Notes: generated from the letters alone by a model not told the origin. Positions 36,088 to 45,468 are shown, counted from the first letter of the stretch. The stretch is 64,000 bases of DNA from Spirochaetia bacterium (GCA_021413825.1 JAIOPQ010000015.1:34793-98792), one strand, 5' to 3'. Numbers and translations: made by a program.

Positions 36088-36336
36088 AGTGGTATGTGTG
36101 GGTTTAATCAGGACGACCGGATGATGAGATTACATAGATGTAACGGAACGATTTCACCATAGCAACAGGAAATCGGGTATTCTTCGCAGGAATCAGCGTT
36201 TCCTGACTGCTCGCCGGCTAACGTCAGTTCCGCCTTGCTTCAAACGTCCAGGAATTCCTTTGGCTTCACATTTAGCCGCTTCCGCACGCTGCCTGCGGAA
36301 ACATGGAAATTCAAGAATCGACCACCCAATGACAAA

Positions 36337-36570
36337 CTAGCTGTCGAAGTCGAAAAGGTCCCTGACCTTCACATTCAATCGATTCGCAATTTTCAGCAAA
36401 GTGGATAGCCTCAAATCCTTATTCCCATACTCGGCCTGTTGAATTGACGTTATGCTCGGCGGGTTGTTCCCGTCATTCATATCCTCTTGCGTGAGGTCCT
36501 GGGCTTCTCTCAACTTTCGAATTCTCTGTCCTAGTTTGGTAACGAATGTTTCATACGAGGGATTTTTCAC
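36337..36570 (-). CDS. XRE family helix-turn-helix regulator
   Basis: A 77-residue Cro/CI-type DNA-binding protein: LGQRIRKLREAQDLTQEDM, SITSIQQAEYGNKDLRLSTLLKIANRLNVKVRDLF. Single-domain regulators of this kind control replication or excision genes in satellites and plasmids, or act as antitoxins. It lies upstream of the primase gene on the same strand, so control of that module is likely. It is far (16 kb) from the RES gene and is not its obvious antitoxin. Confidence 0.88.
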   Translation of the reverse strand: MKNPSYETFVTKLGQRIRKLREAQDLTQEDMNDGNNPPSITSIQQAEYGNKDLRLSTLLKIANRLNVKVRDLFDFDS

Positions 36571-36678
36571 CCGCGAATTTTATCTTAGATCGATCCGAAT
36601 TAACACTTGCAGTTGCAAGTGTTCGAAAGAAAACTCGCTAGTGCAAGTCCTATGAAAATAGGGTGTTTGGAGGAGTTT

Positions 36679-37089
36679 ATGCAAAGATATTTGAAAAATT
36701 CGGTGATTGGCCTGGCTATGATGTTGGTCGCCGGTTGCGGGGACAATGGCGACGCCGAGCTAACCAAACAATTGAAAATCACAAACTGTGGTTTCGCGCG
36801 TTATAAAGGCCAGTTCGGCCTCGCTTATAAGAGATATTGGGTAAACGTTTACAATCCAACGAAGCTTCAGGCGAAAGACATTGAGATTACATGGACTGAA
36901 AGAGGCGCAACCGATACCGAAGTTGCAACCGAATCTGGTAAGTTCCTGGAATTTCTGAACGCCGGTCAAAGCAAGAACTTCGGAAAGGCTGATGTTGCAG
37001 ATGCAGGTGCACTTGTTGATGAACTGAATCAATCAGTCAAAGCCACGTGCGAAGTCACCGGCATCGAATGGGTTCAACCGAACCAGTAG
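36679..37089 (+). CDS. Putative lipoprotein
   Basis: About 136 residues. The N-terminus MQRYLKNSVIGLAMMLVAGCGDNG is a lipoprotein signal peptide with lipobox VAGC and an exposed start. The mature part is a small, probably beta-rich domain (YWVNVYNPTKLQAKDIEITWTE, then a TCEVTGIEW tail), like FxLYD-type extracellular domains. ATG 36679 is chosen because GGAGGAG precedes it; the longer frame lacks a signal. First of three exported-protein genes (36.7-38.5 kb). Confidence 0.72.
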   Translation: MQRYLKNSVIGLAMMLVAGCGDNGDAELTKQLKITNCGFARYKGQFGLAYKRYWVNVYNPTKLQAKDIEITWTERGATDTEVATESGKFLEFLNAGQSKNFGKADVADAGALVDELNQSVKATCEVTGIEWVQPNQ

Positions 37090-37092
37090 GAC

Positions 37093-37662
37093 ATGGCGAT
37101 GAAAGAAGTTCAGAAGGCAGACTGGAAAACGTGTGCTACCCGACTATTCATGGTGACCTTTGCTTTGATCATCGTCATGGGTTGCGCTTCGTACCAGTAT
37201 GACGGGAAAGAGTTTTCAACAAAAGAGGAAATGGATTCCTACAAAGAAGCTGCTGAGAAGAAGAAAGCGGAAGAAGATCGCAGAATTGCTTTTATCAACA
37301 GTCTTCGCAAAACACAAAGTTTTGTCGGGTGTGCCTGCGTGACCCGCAAGCTGGGAGGCTTTCAATATGGTGCAACCTGTAGCGTCCAATTCCAGAACAA
37401 AGGCCAGGCAGCAATAAAATCACCTACAGTTCGGTTTGATTACATTGTCATGATCTTTGGGCAAATGGATCAGTCCTACACTCAGTCCGTCCGATTTGCA
37501 GGCAAAACGATAGCTGTCGGTGAAACCGCGACTGTAACCCAGGACATTGCTGACGACGGAATGCTCTGGCAAGTATTCTCGGCCCAGAAACTCAATCAAA
37601 TGACACTGCTCGGTGCAAACACGGGTAAATGGCGATGCTCGCTGATGGACGCGGAATTGTGA
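37093..37662 (+). CDS. Putative lipoprotein
   Basis: A 189-residue protein with a hydrophobic signal (about residues 17-31) ending in the lipobox VMGCAS. An Ala/Lys/Glu-rich helical linker (residues 50-66) is followed by a Cys-containing domain (SFVGCACVTRKLGGFQYGATCSVQFQNKG) similar in style to the preceding lipoprotein. Starts 3 bp after the previous stop, so cotranscribed. Function unknown; probable surface or periplasmic protein. Confidence 0.72.
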   Translation: MAMKEVQKADWKTCATRLFMVTFALIIVMGCASYQYDGKEFSTKEEMDSYKEAAEKKKAEEDRRIAFINSLRKTQSFVGCACVTRKLGGFQYGATCSVQFQNKGQAAIKSPTVRFDYIVMIFGQMDQSYTQSVRFAGKTIAVGETATVTQDIADDGMLWQVFSAQKLNQMTLLGANTGKWRCSLMDAEL

Positions 37663-37670
37663 GAAATCGA

Positions 37671-38471
37671 ATGAAGTTGGATAAAATGCTGACTACGAAT
37701 TCCAGGTGGCGCAGAATAGCATTCTGCTTTCTCACCCTTACGACATTCTTCATTGCGCAAAGCACGCGAAGTGAACAAGGACTGAAATATGCGACAACCG
37801 ACGACGGTTTCCGCATTCGCGTAAATGCCAATGGTTCATGGGCGTATCCAGGTACGGGATTCAAAGAAATCGTAGGAGCTTACGAACGAGTATCAGGTCG
37901 TATAGGCAGTGGTTTCCCAAAATATTTCTCCATCGGGAAATCACATTCACCCAATATTTATGTCATTCGTGAAAAAAGCGAGCTATTGGATGCCTGGACT
38001 GACTGTTGTACGGGGAGTCTACACGCCGGGAAGCTTCAAGGTTCCCGTGGTGGAGCAAACATCGATATTGCATTTGAGGATTCGAGACTATTAATAACGG
38101 TAGGGAACGCGTTCGTGCAAGAGACAGCCTATTACGGCCGAATCGAAATTGAGCAACTTACTCGGGAAGCCGAAGAACGTGCAGCGAAAGAGGCTAAGCG
38201 ATGGGGACCCCTGGAAGGACAAATGAAATGGGATCAGGCAGCAAGTCTTTGCAAAGCCAGGGGCATGCGTCTACCTACGGTTGAAGAAATTCATTCGGCA
38301 ACAAAGTCCGGTGCACGAATCTTGTGGAGAAGAGATTCACCGAAAGACTACGGTGCCTATTGGTCTTCGCAACATGGAACGGCAGGTTACAAGGTTGCAT
38401 ATGGGGAAAAGGATGCATATGACGCAGGTCCTGATCAAGCTGTCGATGTCCGCTGTTTCCGTGAGAATTGA
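37671..38471 (+). CDS. Exported protein with C-terminal DUF1566/Lcl_C-like domain
   Basis: About 266 residues. An N-terminal signal peptide (RRIAFCFLTLTTFFIAQSTRS) and a central unknown domain precede a C-terminal segment MKWDQAASLCKARGMRLPTVEEIHSATKSG... AYWSSQ ... VRCFREN. The W.xAxxxCxxxGxRLPTxxE pattern is the DUF1566/Lcl_C type, abundant in leptospiral exported proteins. ATG 37671 is preferred over an upstream start because it begins at the signal peptide and follows the previous stop by 8 bp. Third gene of the exported-protein run. Confidence 0.75.
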   Translation: MKLDKMLTTNSRWRRIAFCFLTLTTFFIAQSTRSEQGLKYATTDDGFRIRVNANGSWAYPGTGFKEIVGAYERVSGRIGSGFPKYFSIGKSHSPNIYVIREKSELLDAWTDCCTGSLHAGKLQGSRGGANIDIAFEDSRLLITVGNAFVQETAYYGRIEIEQLTREAEERAAKEAKRWGPLEGQMKWDQAASLCKARGMRLPTVEEIHSATKSGARILWRRDSPKDYGAYWSSQHGTAGYKVAYGEKDAYDAGPDQAVDVRCFREN

Positions 38472-38512
38472 TGATTCTATCTGATCGTTTAAGGTCGTGT
38501 GTTTATTTGAGC

Positions 38513-41500
38513 TTATAAAGTCTGAGGCGATTCCCAGGGTATCAAGCGGGCGAGCAATTCATTTGGTTCCGCGAGCTTATCTACTGACGTAAACAGAATT
38601 CTTTGATGTGGTATTCGCGTTGCCGTTTCGATGAGATTCGTCTGACTGAATACAACAAGACCATACATTGTCGCATTGGAGGTATTGAGGATTTTCTTTG
38701 CAAGAAAAGGCAAGTGAGCCTCCAATAGTTCCAAGCGATCGAAGTGCTTCAACAGCCGGTCACGTTTTCCTTTTTTGTCCAGGCGCCCGAGAAAATCGTT
38801 GATTTGGTTTCCGATTTCTTTATGGGTTTTGGCAAAAATAAGATCCTTACACTCGATGGCAACGATGAGGTTCAAGTCTACACTCCACGCAAGGACATCA
38901 ACGTCTCCGTAATTGCGTTCCCAGCTCCGGTCGAGCAGATGAGTTAGAGGTAAGTCATGATCGGCTTCCCATCCAAGGGCTTTCATCCTCTCACAAACTG
39001 TTTCATTGAATTTTGTACCAACTTCGTTTCGATGATCTCCAATCCACTTTTTCATGCTCTTCGAAGTGAAATGCCTTTCGTCCAAAATACAATTGAGCGA
39101 ACTAACCCATAGGTGCGCGATTGACTCGCGGACTGTTCCGGGACTAATCAGAAGCAAGGGGTCTTCGTTTGAATCAAGAGCAATGAAAGGTCTCGTGAGA
39201 AGCGAGAGTCGTCGCCGGAAAATCCACGGATACCAATCCTTGGAGAGCATCCCGTCGCTCGGAATTTCCTCGTCCCAGGATGATCGCGCTGGCAACGTCA
39301 ATTTAACAATGAAGTGCTGCAATCCCGTTCGATTTGGAACAGGAACTTTGGACGAAAGATCTTCGATTAACGAAGATGTCAGTATAGTGAAACTCGGCTG
39401 TCCTTTTTCAGCAGCCCAATCTTCCAGTGTGTCCATGATTTGACGCAGAATGTCCAGCGGGAGTGCAAACTCATCCAGCCACGCGATCGAAAATTCCGGT
39501 TCAATAGTGAACGGTTGATTTATTTCTCCGGTTCGTGCTGCCCGTCTGGCCTCAACTTCCCTCTGTTTACGGTTAAGCAAAGCCTGATAGGGTTCGAAGA
39601 TTGTAGATTCGAAACTGTAATCCAGCATAATCTGTCCGAATGCGCTCACATGAATTGTCGGCGGATAGAGATCGGCAGCAATAGCGTCTGAGCACGAACC
39701 CAGATGAAACAGCAGCAAGGCTTGCGCCATCAGCTGCGAGATGTCAAAATCATCAAACAATGCAACGCCCTTCACCGGACATGTACAGATAGCCATCTCG
39801 ATCAGAAGTCGACTTGCAAGATTACCGCCGTTGATCTTACCGCGCACCCTGCCAGAAACGTCCATGACGTTCGCTCGATCGGAATACAGATCGAACAACG
39901 CGTGAATGGTGCGCTCCCATTGAACCTTTTCTTTGCGCAATGATTCTAGATTGTTTGTCAAACGTTCGCAAAGCTCTAACTTAGAATATTTCTTAAGGGA
40001 GATTCTCAACTCAGACCAAACCTTGGTTACTAACTGCTCCAAATGTTCCCGACAGCTTTCCTTACCCTGGATAGCTGTGAATCTTCCCTGGGAGGTTTGC
40101 GTCGTCCATCCAAGCCCAAGTCGCAGTGTGGAATCTTCGGCTTTGTGAGGAAAAACCGGTGCATTCAAGAATTTTGAGATCATATCTGTAAAGGTCTCGT
40201 TCTCAACGAGGTGCATATGCTTTGCATGCCTACCCGGGATTACGATCTTCAAGAGTTGCTGAATCGTAGGTTCTTCCGCGTGCGGGAGCATTGCTATTAG
40301 GAATGATCGAATCAACTCCGTTTCACCCTGGTTATCGGGGCCAGAAAATATACCTCCATCGAAGAACCGAATCTCTGTGATAATTGTATCCGAGCCTTTG
40401 CGGTAAGATTGAACTTCGCGCCCAGCTTCTACTTTTCCGTCTTCATGAAAAACAACCAACCGCCACTCTATCTGTTTCGATTTAGTGACAGTCTCCAATG
40501 CTTTGTCGATTCTGTTCAGCCAATTGATTGCTACATCCCAAACCGAGAATATAGACTGACGATCGGGACCATCACAGGAACACCACCAGGCGGTGGAACG
40601 GCCTAAATAGACCGCAACCAATTCACCAGAAAAAAGATCATAAAGGGAAACGTACAGCGAAAGGTCGAAATCTTCACGAAAGTATGGATTGCCCTTGTAT
40701 TTTCTCAGTGATCGTGTTCGTCCTTGCTCGTCTTGAATGATCCTTCGATCCTGGGATTTCGCAGCGCGCATTCGCACGTGTGCGATCGATTCGGTCGGTA
40801 TGATTATTTGTAAGCTGGCCTCGGTGATCTCCTTTGGTAATTGTTCGTGCGGTGCGAAATGCCAATCATTGTCTAACAACCAACCCCAAAGGTTCAAAAC
40901 TCCGTTTACATTCAGAATTCGTCCACCCAGGGATTTCACGAGTCCTTCGACGCGCAGGAGGCGCCACAGCAGAAAAGGGTCCGATTCAGGATGATCACTC
41001 AAAGAGCACAGATCATGAACCGGCATTGTAATTAGGTTCCAATTCTCCCAAACCAGATTTTTCAAATCCATGAATTGAGGACGTCCCCATCCTGCAAAGA
41101 CTAGCAAGGTGATACCGTGCTTCAGGTTTGATCGGGACAAGAAGCTCTCGCGAGCAATGGTGACTCGTTCGCGCAGACCAATGACGGCCCCGATATCTTC
41201 CCCGTCACGCACAGCTTGCCGCAGCGTATCAACGACCAGTATGAAATGTACGGGCCTCCCGGGGCTAACTTCTATGGCAAATTCGATAACGGAGTAAGAG
41301 TCACAATCGACACGTGGAAGCCGGGAAAGTGGAGGTGGAGATAAATTTCCAAGTAACGAATAGTCCATTAGATTCATGCAATGAGAATGTATGAAGGCGT
41401 TGCTGAAGGCACGCCGGTCCTTCTCGGATTTCGTGTGTCGCTCGAAAAGAAAATGGCGGATTGCAGTCGTCAGAGTTCGCGGCAGCAGAACATACAATGT

Positions 41501-42262
41501 CTGGTTTAGCATCACCAAAGGTTTCAATTCTAGTCCGGTGACTTCATTCTGGGCCGGATACGGAAGGGCATCCCGTTCCGATATGTTAAAGAGGAAAGGA
41601 ATCAAATCAATCGGATCAATTCCTAATTCAGCAAGGTCTTCCAATGAAAAACGTATTCGGGATATCAATCCATCAATGTTGTACTGGATCGAACGAGGGA
41701 TTACGCGCAGAGGTATTGGGCCTGGCAGCGTATTTGTTTCGCTTTCACTTCTGGAAACAATACAATCTGAAATTCTCAGAATAGCTTTTATAGATCGCTT
41801 TGTGGATGCATATTCCCCGGCGTCAGGCATGCTTTCAACTACGTCCAAGAATCGTGCCATCTGGTACGTACTGCCTTCTCGTGTGGAATGAAATACACGA
41901 TAAGTTTGATCTGACGCGGAAACCGTCGCGACAAACACATCCTCCGCAGGATCCTCGTCCCTTCCGATGACACCCTGACCCATAGCCGAAAACAATCGAC
42001 GAACCTTTGGCCATCTGAGTCTCACCGTACCAATGCCAAACCGCAGAGATGCATGGATCAAATTGAATAGGCGTAAATGATTGCTCTGGAATAGACTGAC
42101 CGTGCTTAAGCCCGCAAATACGGAGGCCACCTCTAGCGCATCAAATTGACCAATTAATCGTTGGATTTTTTGGGTCAGCTTCTCCTCCTTCTCATTCCAC
42201 TGAGCCTGGAGAATGTGAAGGTAATCGTCAAAGGAAGGGTGGTCCGAAGAATCGTTTTGCAT
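38513..42262 (-). CDS. Very large protein with C-terminal PD-(D/E)XK nuclease domain
   Basis: About 1249 residues (a TTG start at 42307 would give 1264). Most of it is unrecognised, soluble alpha/beta sequence. At about residues 1120-1139 the segment GDVDVLA...LIVAIECKDL has the D-x(n)-E-x-K arrangement of Mrr/restriction-like PD-(D/E)XK nucleases, preceded by an EVGTKFNETVCERMKALGWEADHD helix as in such domains. The rest contains no Walker motif that I can find, so it is not an obvious ATPase. It follows the TIGR02391 gene by 66 bp on the same strand. Together with the protease further upstream this looks like a DNA-targeting defence unit. Confidence 0.7.
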   Translation of the reverse strand: MQNDSSDHPSFDDYLHILQAQWNEKEEKLTQKIQRLIGQFDALEVASVFAGLSTVSLFQSNHLRLFNLIHASLRFGIGTVRLRWPKVRRLFSAMGQGVIGRDEDPAEDVFVATVSASDQTYRVFHSTREGSTYQMARFLDVVESMPDAGEYASTKRSIKAILRISDCIVSRSESETNTLPGPIPLRVIPRSIQYNIDGLISRIRFSLEDLAELGIDPIDLIPFLFNISERDALPYPAQNEVTGLELKPLVMLNQTLYVLLPRTLTTAIRHFLFERHTKSEKDRRAFSNAFIHSHCMNLMDYSLLGNLSPPPLSRLPRVDCDSYSVIEFAIEVSPGRPVHFILVVDTLRQAVRDGEDIGAVIGLRERVTIARESFLSRSNLKHGITLLVFAGWGRPQFMDLKNLVWENWNLITMPVHDLCSLSDHPESDPFLLWRLLRVEGLVKSLGGRILNVNGVLNLWGWLLDNDWHFAPHEQLPKEITEASLQIIIPTESIAHVRMRAAKSQDRRIIQDEQGRTRSLRKYKGNPYFREDFDLSLYVSLYDLFSGELVAVYLGRSTAWWCSCDGPDRQSIFSVWDVAINWLNRIDKALETVTKSKQIEWRLVVFHEDGKVEAGREVQSYRKGSDTIITEIRFFDGGIFSGPDNQGETELIRSFLIAMLPHAEEPTIQQLLKIVIPGRHAKHMHLVENETFTDMISKFLNAPVFPHKAEDSTLRLGLGWTTQTSQGRFTAIQGKESCREHLEQLVTKVWSELRISLKKYSKLELCERLTNNLESLRKEKVQWERTIHALFDLYSDRANVMDVSGRVRGKINGGNLASRLLIEMAICTCPVKGVALFDDFDISQLMAQALLLFHLGSCSDAIAADLYPPTIHVSAFGQIMLDYSFESTIFEPYQALLNRKQREVEARRAARTGEINQPFTIEPEFSIAWLDEFALPLDILRQIMDTLEDWAAEKGQPSFTILTSSLIEDLSSKVPVPNRTGLQHFIVKLTLPARSSWDEEIPSDGMLSKDWYPWIFRRRLSLLTRPFIALDSNEDPLLLISPGTVRESIAHLWVSSLNCILDERHFTSKSMKKWIGDHRNEVGTKFNETVCERMKALGWEADHDLPLTHLLDRSWERNYGDVDVLAWSVDLNLIVAIECKDLIFAKTHKEIGNQINDFLGRLDKKGKRDRLLKHFDRLELLEAHLPFLAKKILNTSNATMYGLVVFSQTNLIETATRIPHQRILFTSVDKLAEPNELLARLIPWESPQTL

Positions 42263-42328
42263 CGACGGCTTGAAAGATACCGACAATTTTCCGACCGTCC
42301 AGTGCAAAATTGGCCCGTTCGAAAATCC

Positions 42329-43129
42329 TCAAACCAGACCTTTCCCTTTGTCCGTTAATTCCAGCCAGCCGAATTCATCCCAATCTTCAGCTTGGCCGGG
42401 GAACGCATGGTTGACATGTTTGGATTTATATTCTACGAAGCCCAGATCAAACAGAGATTGATACTGCCATTCCGTAAAACCGCGCCGGGCTAATTCTTCG
42501 AACATGCCGTCATAGGTTTCATGCGGGAATATTTGATCCGAGAGAAATCGAAGTAGGTCCAGTATTTCAGTTCGATCTCTAAAAATTTTGTGCGCGATAA
42601 GTCCCTCAACGCCCTTGATGTTCTGAAAGTGGATTTCCGATGCGTCAACAAGATCAAGCAGTTCGCTCGCAAGGACCAGGACACGCATGCTTATTGTTTC
42701 ATTTATACCAGTACTATTATGCGCCGCGTAATTTCTGTAATATGTAAAGGCTCCAATGAATAGATCCTTTGTCTCTTCGTGCATCTTGTCCGAAAAAGGG
42801 GCTCGCAATAGAATATTAGGCCCATCTCCCCACAGGACTTTGATCAAGCGAGCTCCAAATAGATTGCTGTTGATCTGTGCTTTGGCTTTCAGTGCAAGCT
42901 CAACCTGCTTCATTGCCTCAAGCGCGCACTGGGGAAAATGCCCATTGTTGAAAAGTGGCAAGCAGGTTTCTTTGATCGTATTGTGAAGATAGCGGTCCAT
43001 CAAATCGTTGTGTGTCGATGAAGAACTTTCGGTAAGCCACCTCAAGAACAATCCCGTTTTTTCCATACGAAAAGGTTCTACCCTAAATGTTCCACTATTG
43101 GACCATTTAGGTAAGTGGGTGGTCTCCAT
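42329..43129 (-). CDS. TIGR02391 (Ymh)-type, HEPN-like protein
   Basis: A 266-residue protein. Residues about 47-137 match the TIGR02391/Ymh pattern: helix LHNTIKETCLPLFNNGHFPQCALEAMKQVELALK, then DLFIGAFTYYRNYAAHNS. The R-N-x-x-x-H at residues 132-137 fits an HEPN RX4H ribonuclease motif. Such domains occur in abortive-infection and restriction-linked proteins. The C-terminal ~100 residues are an unknown extension. Cotranscribed with the large PD-(D/E)XK gene. Confidence 0.65.
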   Translation of the reverse strand: METTHLPKWSNSGTFRVEPFRMEKTGLFLRWLTESSSSTHNDLMDRYLHNTIKETCLPLFNNGHFPQCALEAMKQVELALKAKAQINSNLFGARLIKVLWGDGPNILLRAPFSDKMHEETKDLFIGAFTYYRNYAAHNSTGINETISMRVLVLASELLDLVDASEIHFQNIKGVEGLIAHKIFRDRTEILDLLRFLSDQIFPHETYDGMFEELARRGFTEWQYQSLFDLGFVEYKSKHVNHAFPGQAEDWDEFGWLELTDKGKGLV

Positions 43130-43370
43130 CTCGCAGGCAAAAACTTCCCCAAAATCTCCTCGCAGAATGATCCGAACGTGGAAGGTTTGTTCAGGTGGTT
43201 CCGTCCCGAAAGGATTTTCTGGACGCCGTTCCTCATTGACTATTGGGTCGCCGTGATCTTAATCACTGCGGAAACATGGAGCCGGCGAATCAATCAGGAC
43301 GAAACCGCAAAGAATATTGTTCGGGACGGTCTTAAGGCATGCTTTGGGTACACGAGACAGTTCACAATAT

Positions 43371-43479
43371 CACATAACGTTATAGCCATTCCGAAATAGC
43401 ATCGGGATAAGGACCGCATAACATGTAAGCACATTATGCGACAGCAGCCCCAGATGCTATTCCCAAAGTTCTGAAAATC
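43371..43479 (-). repeat. Inverted-repeat region with CGCATAA/TTATGCG core (attC-like)
   Basis: In the 350-bp gap between the protease stop and the TIGR02391 start, CGCATAA (43415-43421) and TTATGCG (43434-43440) form a 7-bp inverted repeat with a 12-bp spacer. It is nested inside a larger pair, GATGCTATT and its complement (43393-43403 versus 43451-43460). ATAACGTTAT is at 43376-43385. The rest of the gap (43130-43370) holds nothing recognisable. Integron attC sites have comparable nested arms ending in GTT, so the region may be an attC relic. Confidence 0.4.
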
Positions 43480-44439
43480 TCAAATGATACTGGCCAGGCC
43501 TAATTCGGCCATTTTGCGGATTGAAAATCCCTTCATATTGAATTTCCTTCCGTCCCCTAAGTTCATTTCCCAATCATCTAGCTCAAATTCCGAATCAACG
43601 ACCTTCCCGAGCCAGGAAATAATGCTGTGTTCAGCATCGCCGGAACTGGAATTAACTCCAACAACGGCTGGGATATTGGGCAATATTGCCGGGCCGCCAC
43701 TGTGGCCCGCTTTCATTCGCGCGCTCGTTTCAAAACAAGGGAACCACGCAAGACCGGCATCTCGGCCTGACGAAAACTCTTTCGTCAGTTTTCCTTTGCT
43801 CTCAACCAAGGCTATCTGCGCATTTCTTTTCCCACCGTCTTCCCAAATTAGGTTATCACCGCTCGGATAGCCCAAGATACTAATGTCCGATCCAATTTGT
43901 GGACGCTCCACAATTGGGAAGCGTGGGAAATTCTCGGGGAGTCTGCCAGGCTTGTTAACAAACAAAAGGGCGATGTCATGATCGAGGAAAAGATTAAGTA
44001 CACTTACGAACTCGAACAAACGGGTTGTTTTTTCTCTTTCTCCGATGAAGCGGCATATTCCAACCCGCATTTCATCGTATTGGTAGCTGAGTCTGTCCTT
44101 TCTTAGAATCTCTGGCTTCTTCAATTCGTGCCTTACGTCGGCAAAGACTCGAAACAAATGTGCAGCAGTCGCATAGACACCTGAAGTAGATATCGGAAAA
44201 CATGTTCCAATCTGCTCCACAATTTTACCGTCAACTCCAACCCTGAACAATGGAAATACCAGATGATAAAGTGATCGATTGCGCGCGTTTGGTAGATAGG
44301 AGTGAGAAAGGGGAATAAGTTTCATCTCATCAGGAAAGAAGCGTCCGTCCGTCCGCTGAATCAAGCAGTTTTCATACAGCAACGTCGGGCGCGGGTCCAG
44401 GAACGCCCTTTTCTTGGCCGCTGAGTTTGGCGTGAGCAT
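43480..44439 (-). CDS. Trypsin-like serine protease (S1/HtrA fold, no PDZ)
   Basis: A 319-residue protein with the chymotrypsin-fold triad: His94 in YATAAHLF, Asp155 in FLDHDIALL and Ser247 in KAGHSGGPAI. No signal peptide, transmembrane segment or PDZ domain is visible, so it is probably cytosolic. Trypsin-like proteases without export signals recur in phage-defence islands as effectors or activators. Its start is 120 bp from the divergent tyrosine recombinase start. The TIGR02391 and PD-(D/E)XK genes lie downstream on the same strand. Confidence 0.85.
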   Translation of the reverse strand: MLTPNSAAKKRAFLDPRPTLLYENCLIQRTDGRFFPDEMKLIPLSHSYLPNARNRSLYHLVFPLFRVGVDGKIVEQIGTCFPISTSGVYATAAHLFRVFADVRHELKKPEILRKDRLSYQYDEMRVGICRFIGEREKTTRLFEFVSVLNLFLDHDIALLFVNKPGRLPENFPRFPIVERPQIGSDISILGYPSGDNLIWEDGGKRNAQIALVESKGKLTKEFSSGRDAGLAWFPCFETSARMKAGHSGGPAILPNIPAVVGVNSSSGDAEHSIISWLGKVVDSEFELDDWEMNLGDGRKFNMKGFSIRKMAELGLASII

Positions 44440-44559
44440 TCAGTTTCTCGCGTTCCCGGAGTCCGAGTTGTGGGGTTATCAGTCCTCGGTGTCCGAAAAA
44501 ATATCATCGATTCATGAATTTTGTGTTGAATTAATCATTTACTCATTCCAGAGAACGGC

Positions 44560-45234
44560 ATGGGAAAAGTGATTCTCTTTCAAAAACTGGAGAAAGTGCA
44601 AAAGTCAGAACCTTCGAAAGCGATGGCAGCCATTGGTAAATCTCCAACGTTATCCGACATTCAGAGGCTCGGTAAAAGGCTGGAGACAGGAACGACGGAG
44701 CGTGAACTACGCGACAGAGCGATCCTTGTTTTGCTCGCAGTCATAGGTATGCGGGCAAGCGAACTACTTTTGCTACGAAAGTCTGATTTCAAACTGCATG
44801 ATGGCACGCACGTTGTGCAATATCGCAGGCCGAAGCGCAGGGACGTTCATACAGTAAAGCTGTCTATGGAAACACGATCGCGAATTGTTTCGGCAATCGA
44901 AACGTATCATGAGGTCGCTGGACTTACGAGCGATCATATATTCTGGAGTCTTCCCAACCATCTCAGAAACAACGCACGTACGCAATTAACGACACGGTCA
45001 CTTCAACGAATTGTCAACAGTTGGAACATTCGCGCTGGAAATGGTAAATTGATAGCGCCACATGCAATCCGTCACCTTGTCGGCTGGACGGTCTCGAAGC
45101 AGAAAGATTTCATTCACGCACAGAAGCTCCTGGGTCATGCCGATCCAAAAACAACAAGCACGTACTACACTGATCCGTCCGTATTTGCTTTTCTAACAGA
45201 GCCAACCAATCCATATCCAGACCAGGTTCCCTGA
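44560..45234 (+). CDS. Tyrosine recombinase, catalytic domain only
   Basis: A 224-residue integrase. The catalytic residues are visible: Arg65 (VIGMRASELL), a probable Lys in the beta-hairpin (RRPKRRDVHT), His168 and Arg171 (APHAIRHLVG), His193 (LLGHADPKTTSTYY) and the nucleophilic Tyr202/203. It lacks the N-terminal SAM-like core-binding domain and the IntI-specific insertion, so it is not a classical integron integrase. It may integrate or resolve the element, or be a solo recombinase. No tRNA is nearby to suggest an att site. A hairpin (CAGGCGG at 45239-45245 / CCGCCTG at 45253-45259) follows the stop. Confidence 0.85.
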   Translation: MGKVILFQKLEKVQKSEPSKAMAAIGKSPTLSDIQRLGKRLETGTTERELRDRAILVLLAVIGMRASELLLLRKSDFKLHDGTHVVQYRRPKRRDVHTVKLSMETRSRIVSAIETYHEVAGLTSDHIFWSLPNHLRNNARTQLTTRSLQRIVNSWNIRAGNGKLIAPHAIRHLVGWTVSKQKDFIHAQKLLGHADPKTTSTYYTDPSVFAFLTEPTNPYPDQVP

Positions 45235-45468
45235 TTTCCAGGCGGTCGTTTGCCGCCTGACCCAATTGGAATGCCTTCTGCTGATGACTGTTCAGCGTTT
45301 TCATTTCATCCACGCAACCAAAAGAAAGCCGCCAAAGGATTTGTCAAACGTAACCACACATACGACGGGCAGTCGTTTGATTGTGTAATGTCCCATGTCC
45401 GGCCTGGACAAGGTTGAATTCTACAGCTTTGCGGAATTCGCGTTTGGGGAAATTATCGAGACTGGAAT

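Larger units (their letters stand above)
35604..36336. other. Gene-free interval beside the primase gene, possible replication origin
   Basis: About 730 bp with no convincing gene. It contains a palindrome ACACGG-7 bp-CCGTGT at 35709-35727, an A/G-rich run (gcggaaaaaatggggggagaaa) at 35944-35966, and two inverted copies of the tgtccca-type repeat. The 5' end should carry the promoter of the primase gene. P4-like satellites place their origin near the alpha gene, so an origin is plausible but unproven. Confidence 0.4.

Noticed and set aside
33355..36227. Repeated ggctaacgtca at about 33356 and 36218
   Set aside because: Only two 11-bp copies, one inside a possible gene, with no consistent flanking structure; chance is a sufficient explanation.
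36337..36570. XRE gene as antitoxin of the RES gene
   Set aside because: They are 16 kb apart and separated by unrelated operons. Its position next to the primase fits an element regulator better.
44560..45234. Integron integrase (IntI) at the head of a cassette array
   Set aside because: The protein has the tyrosine-recombinase residues but is only 224 residues, lacks the core-binding domain and shows no IntI-specific insertion, so it cannot be called IntI.
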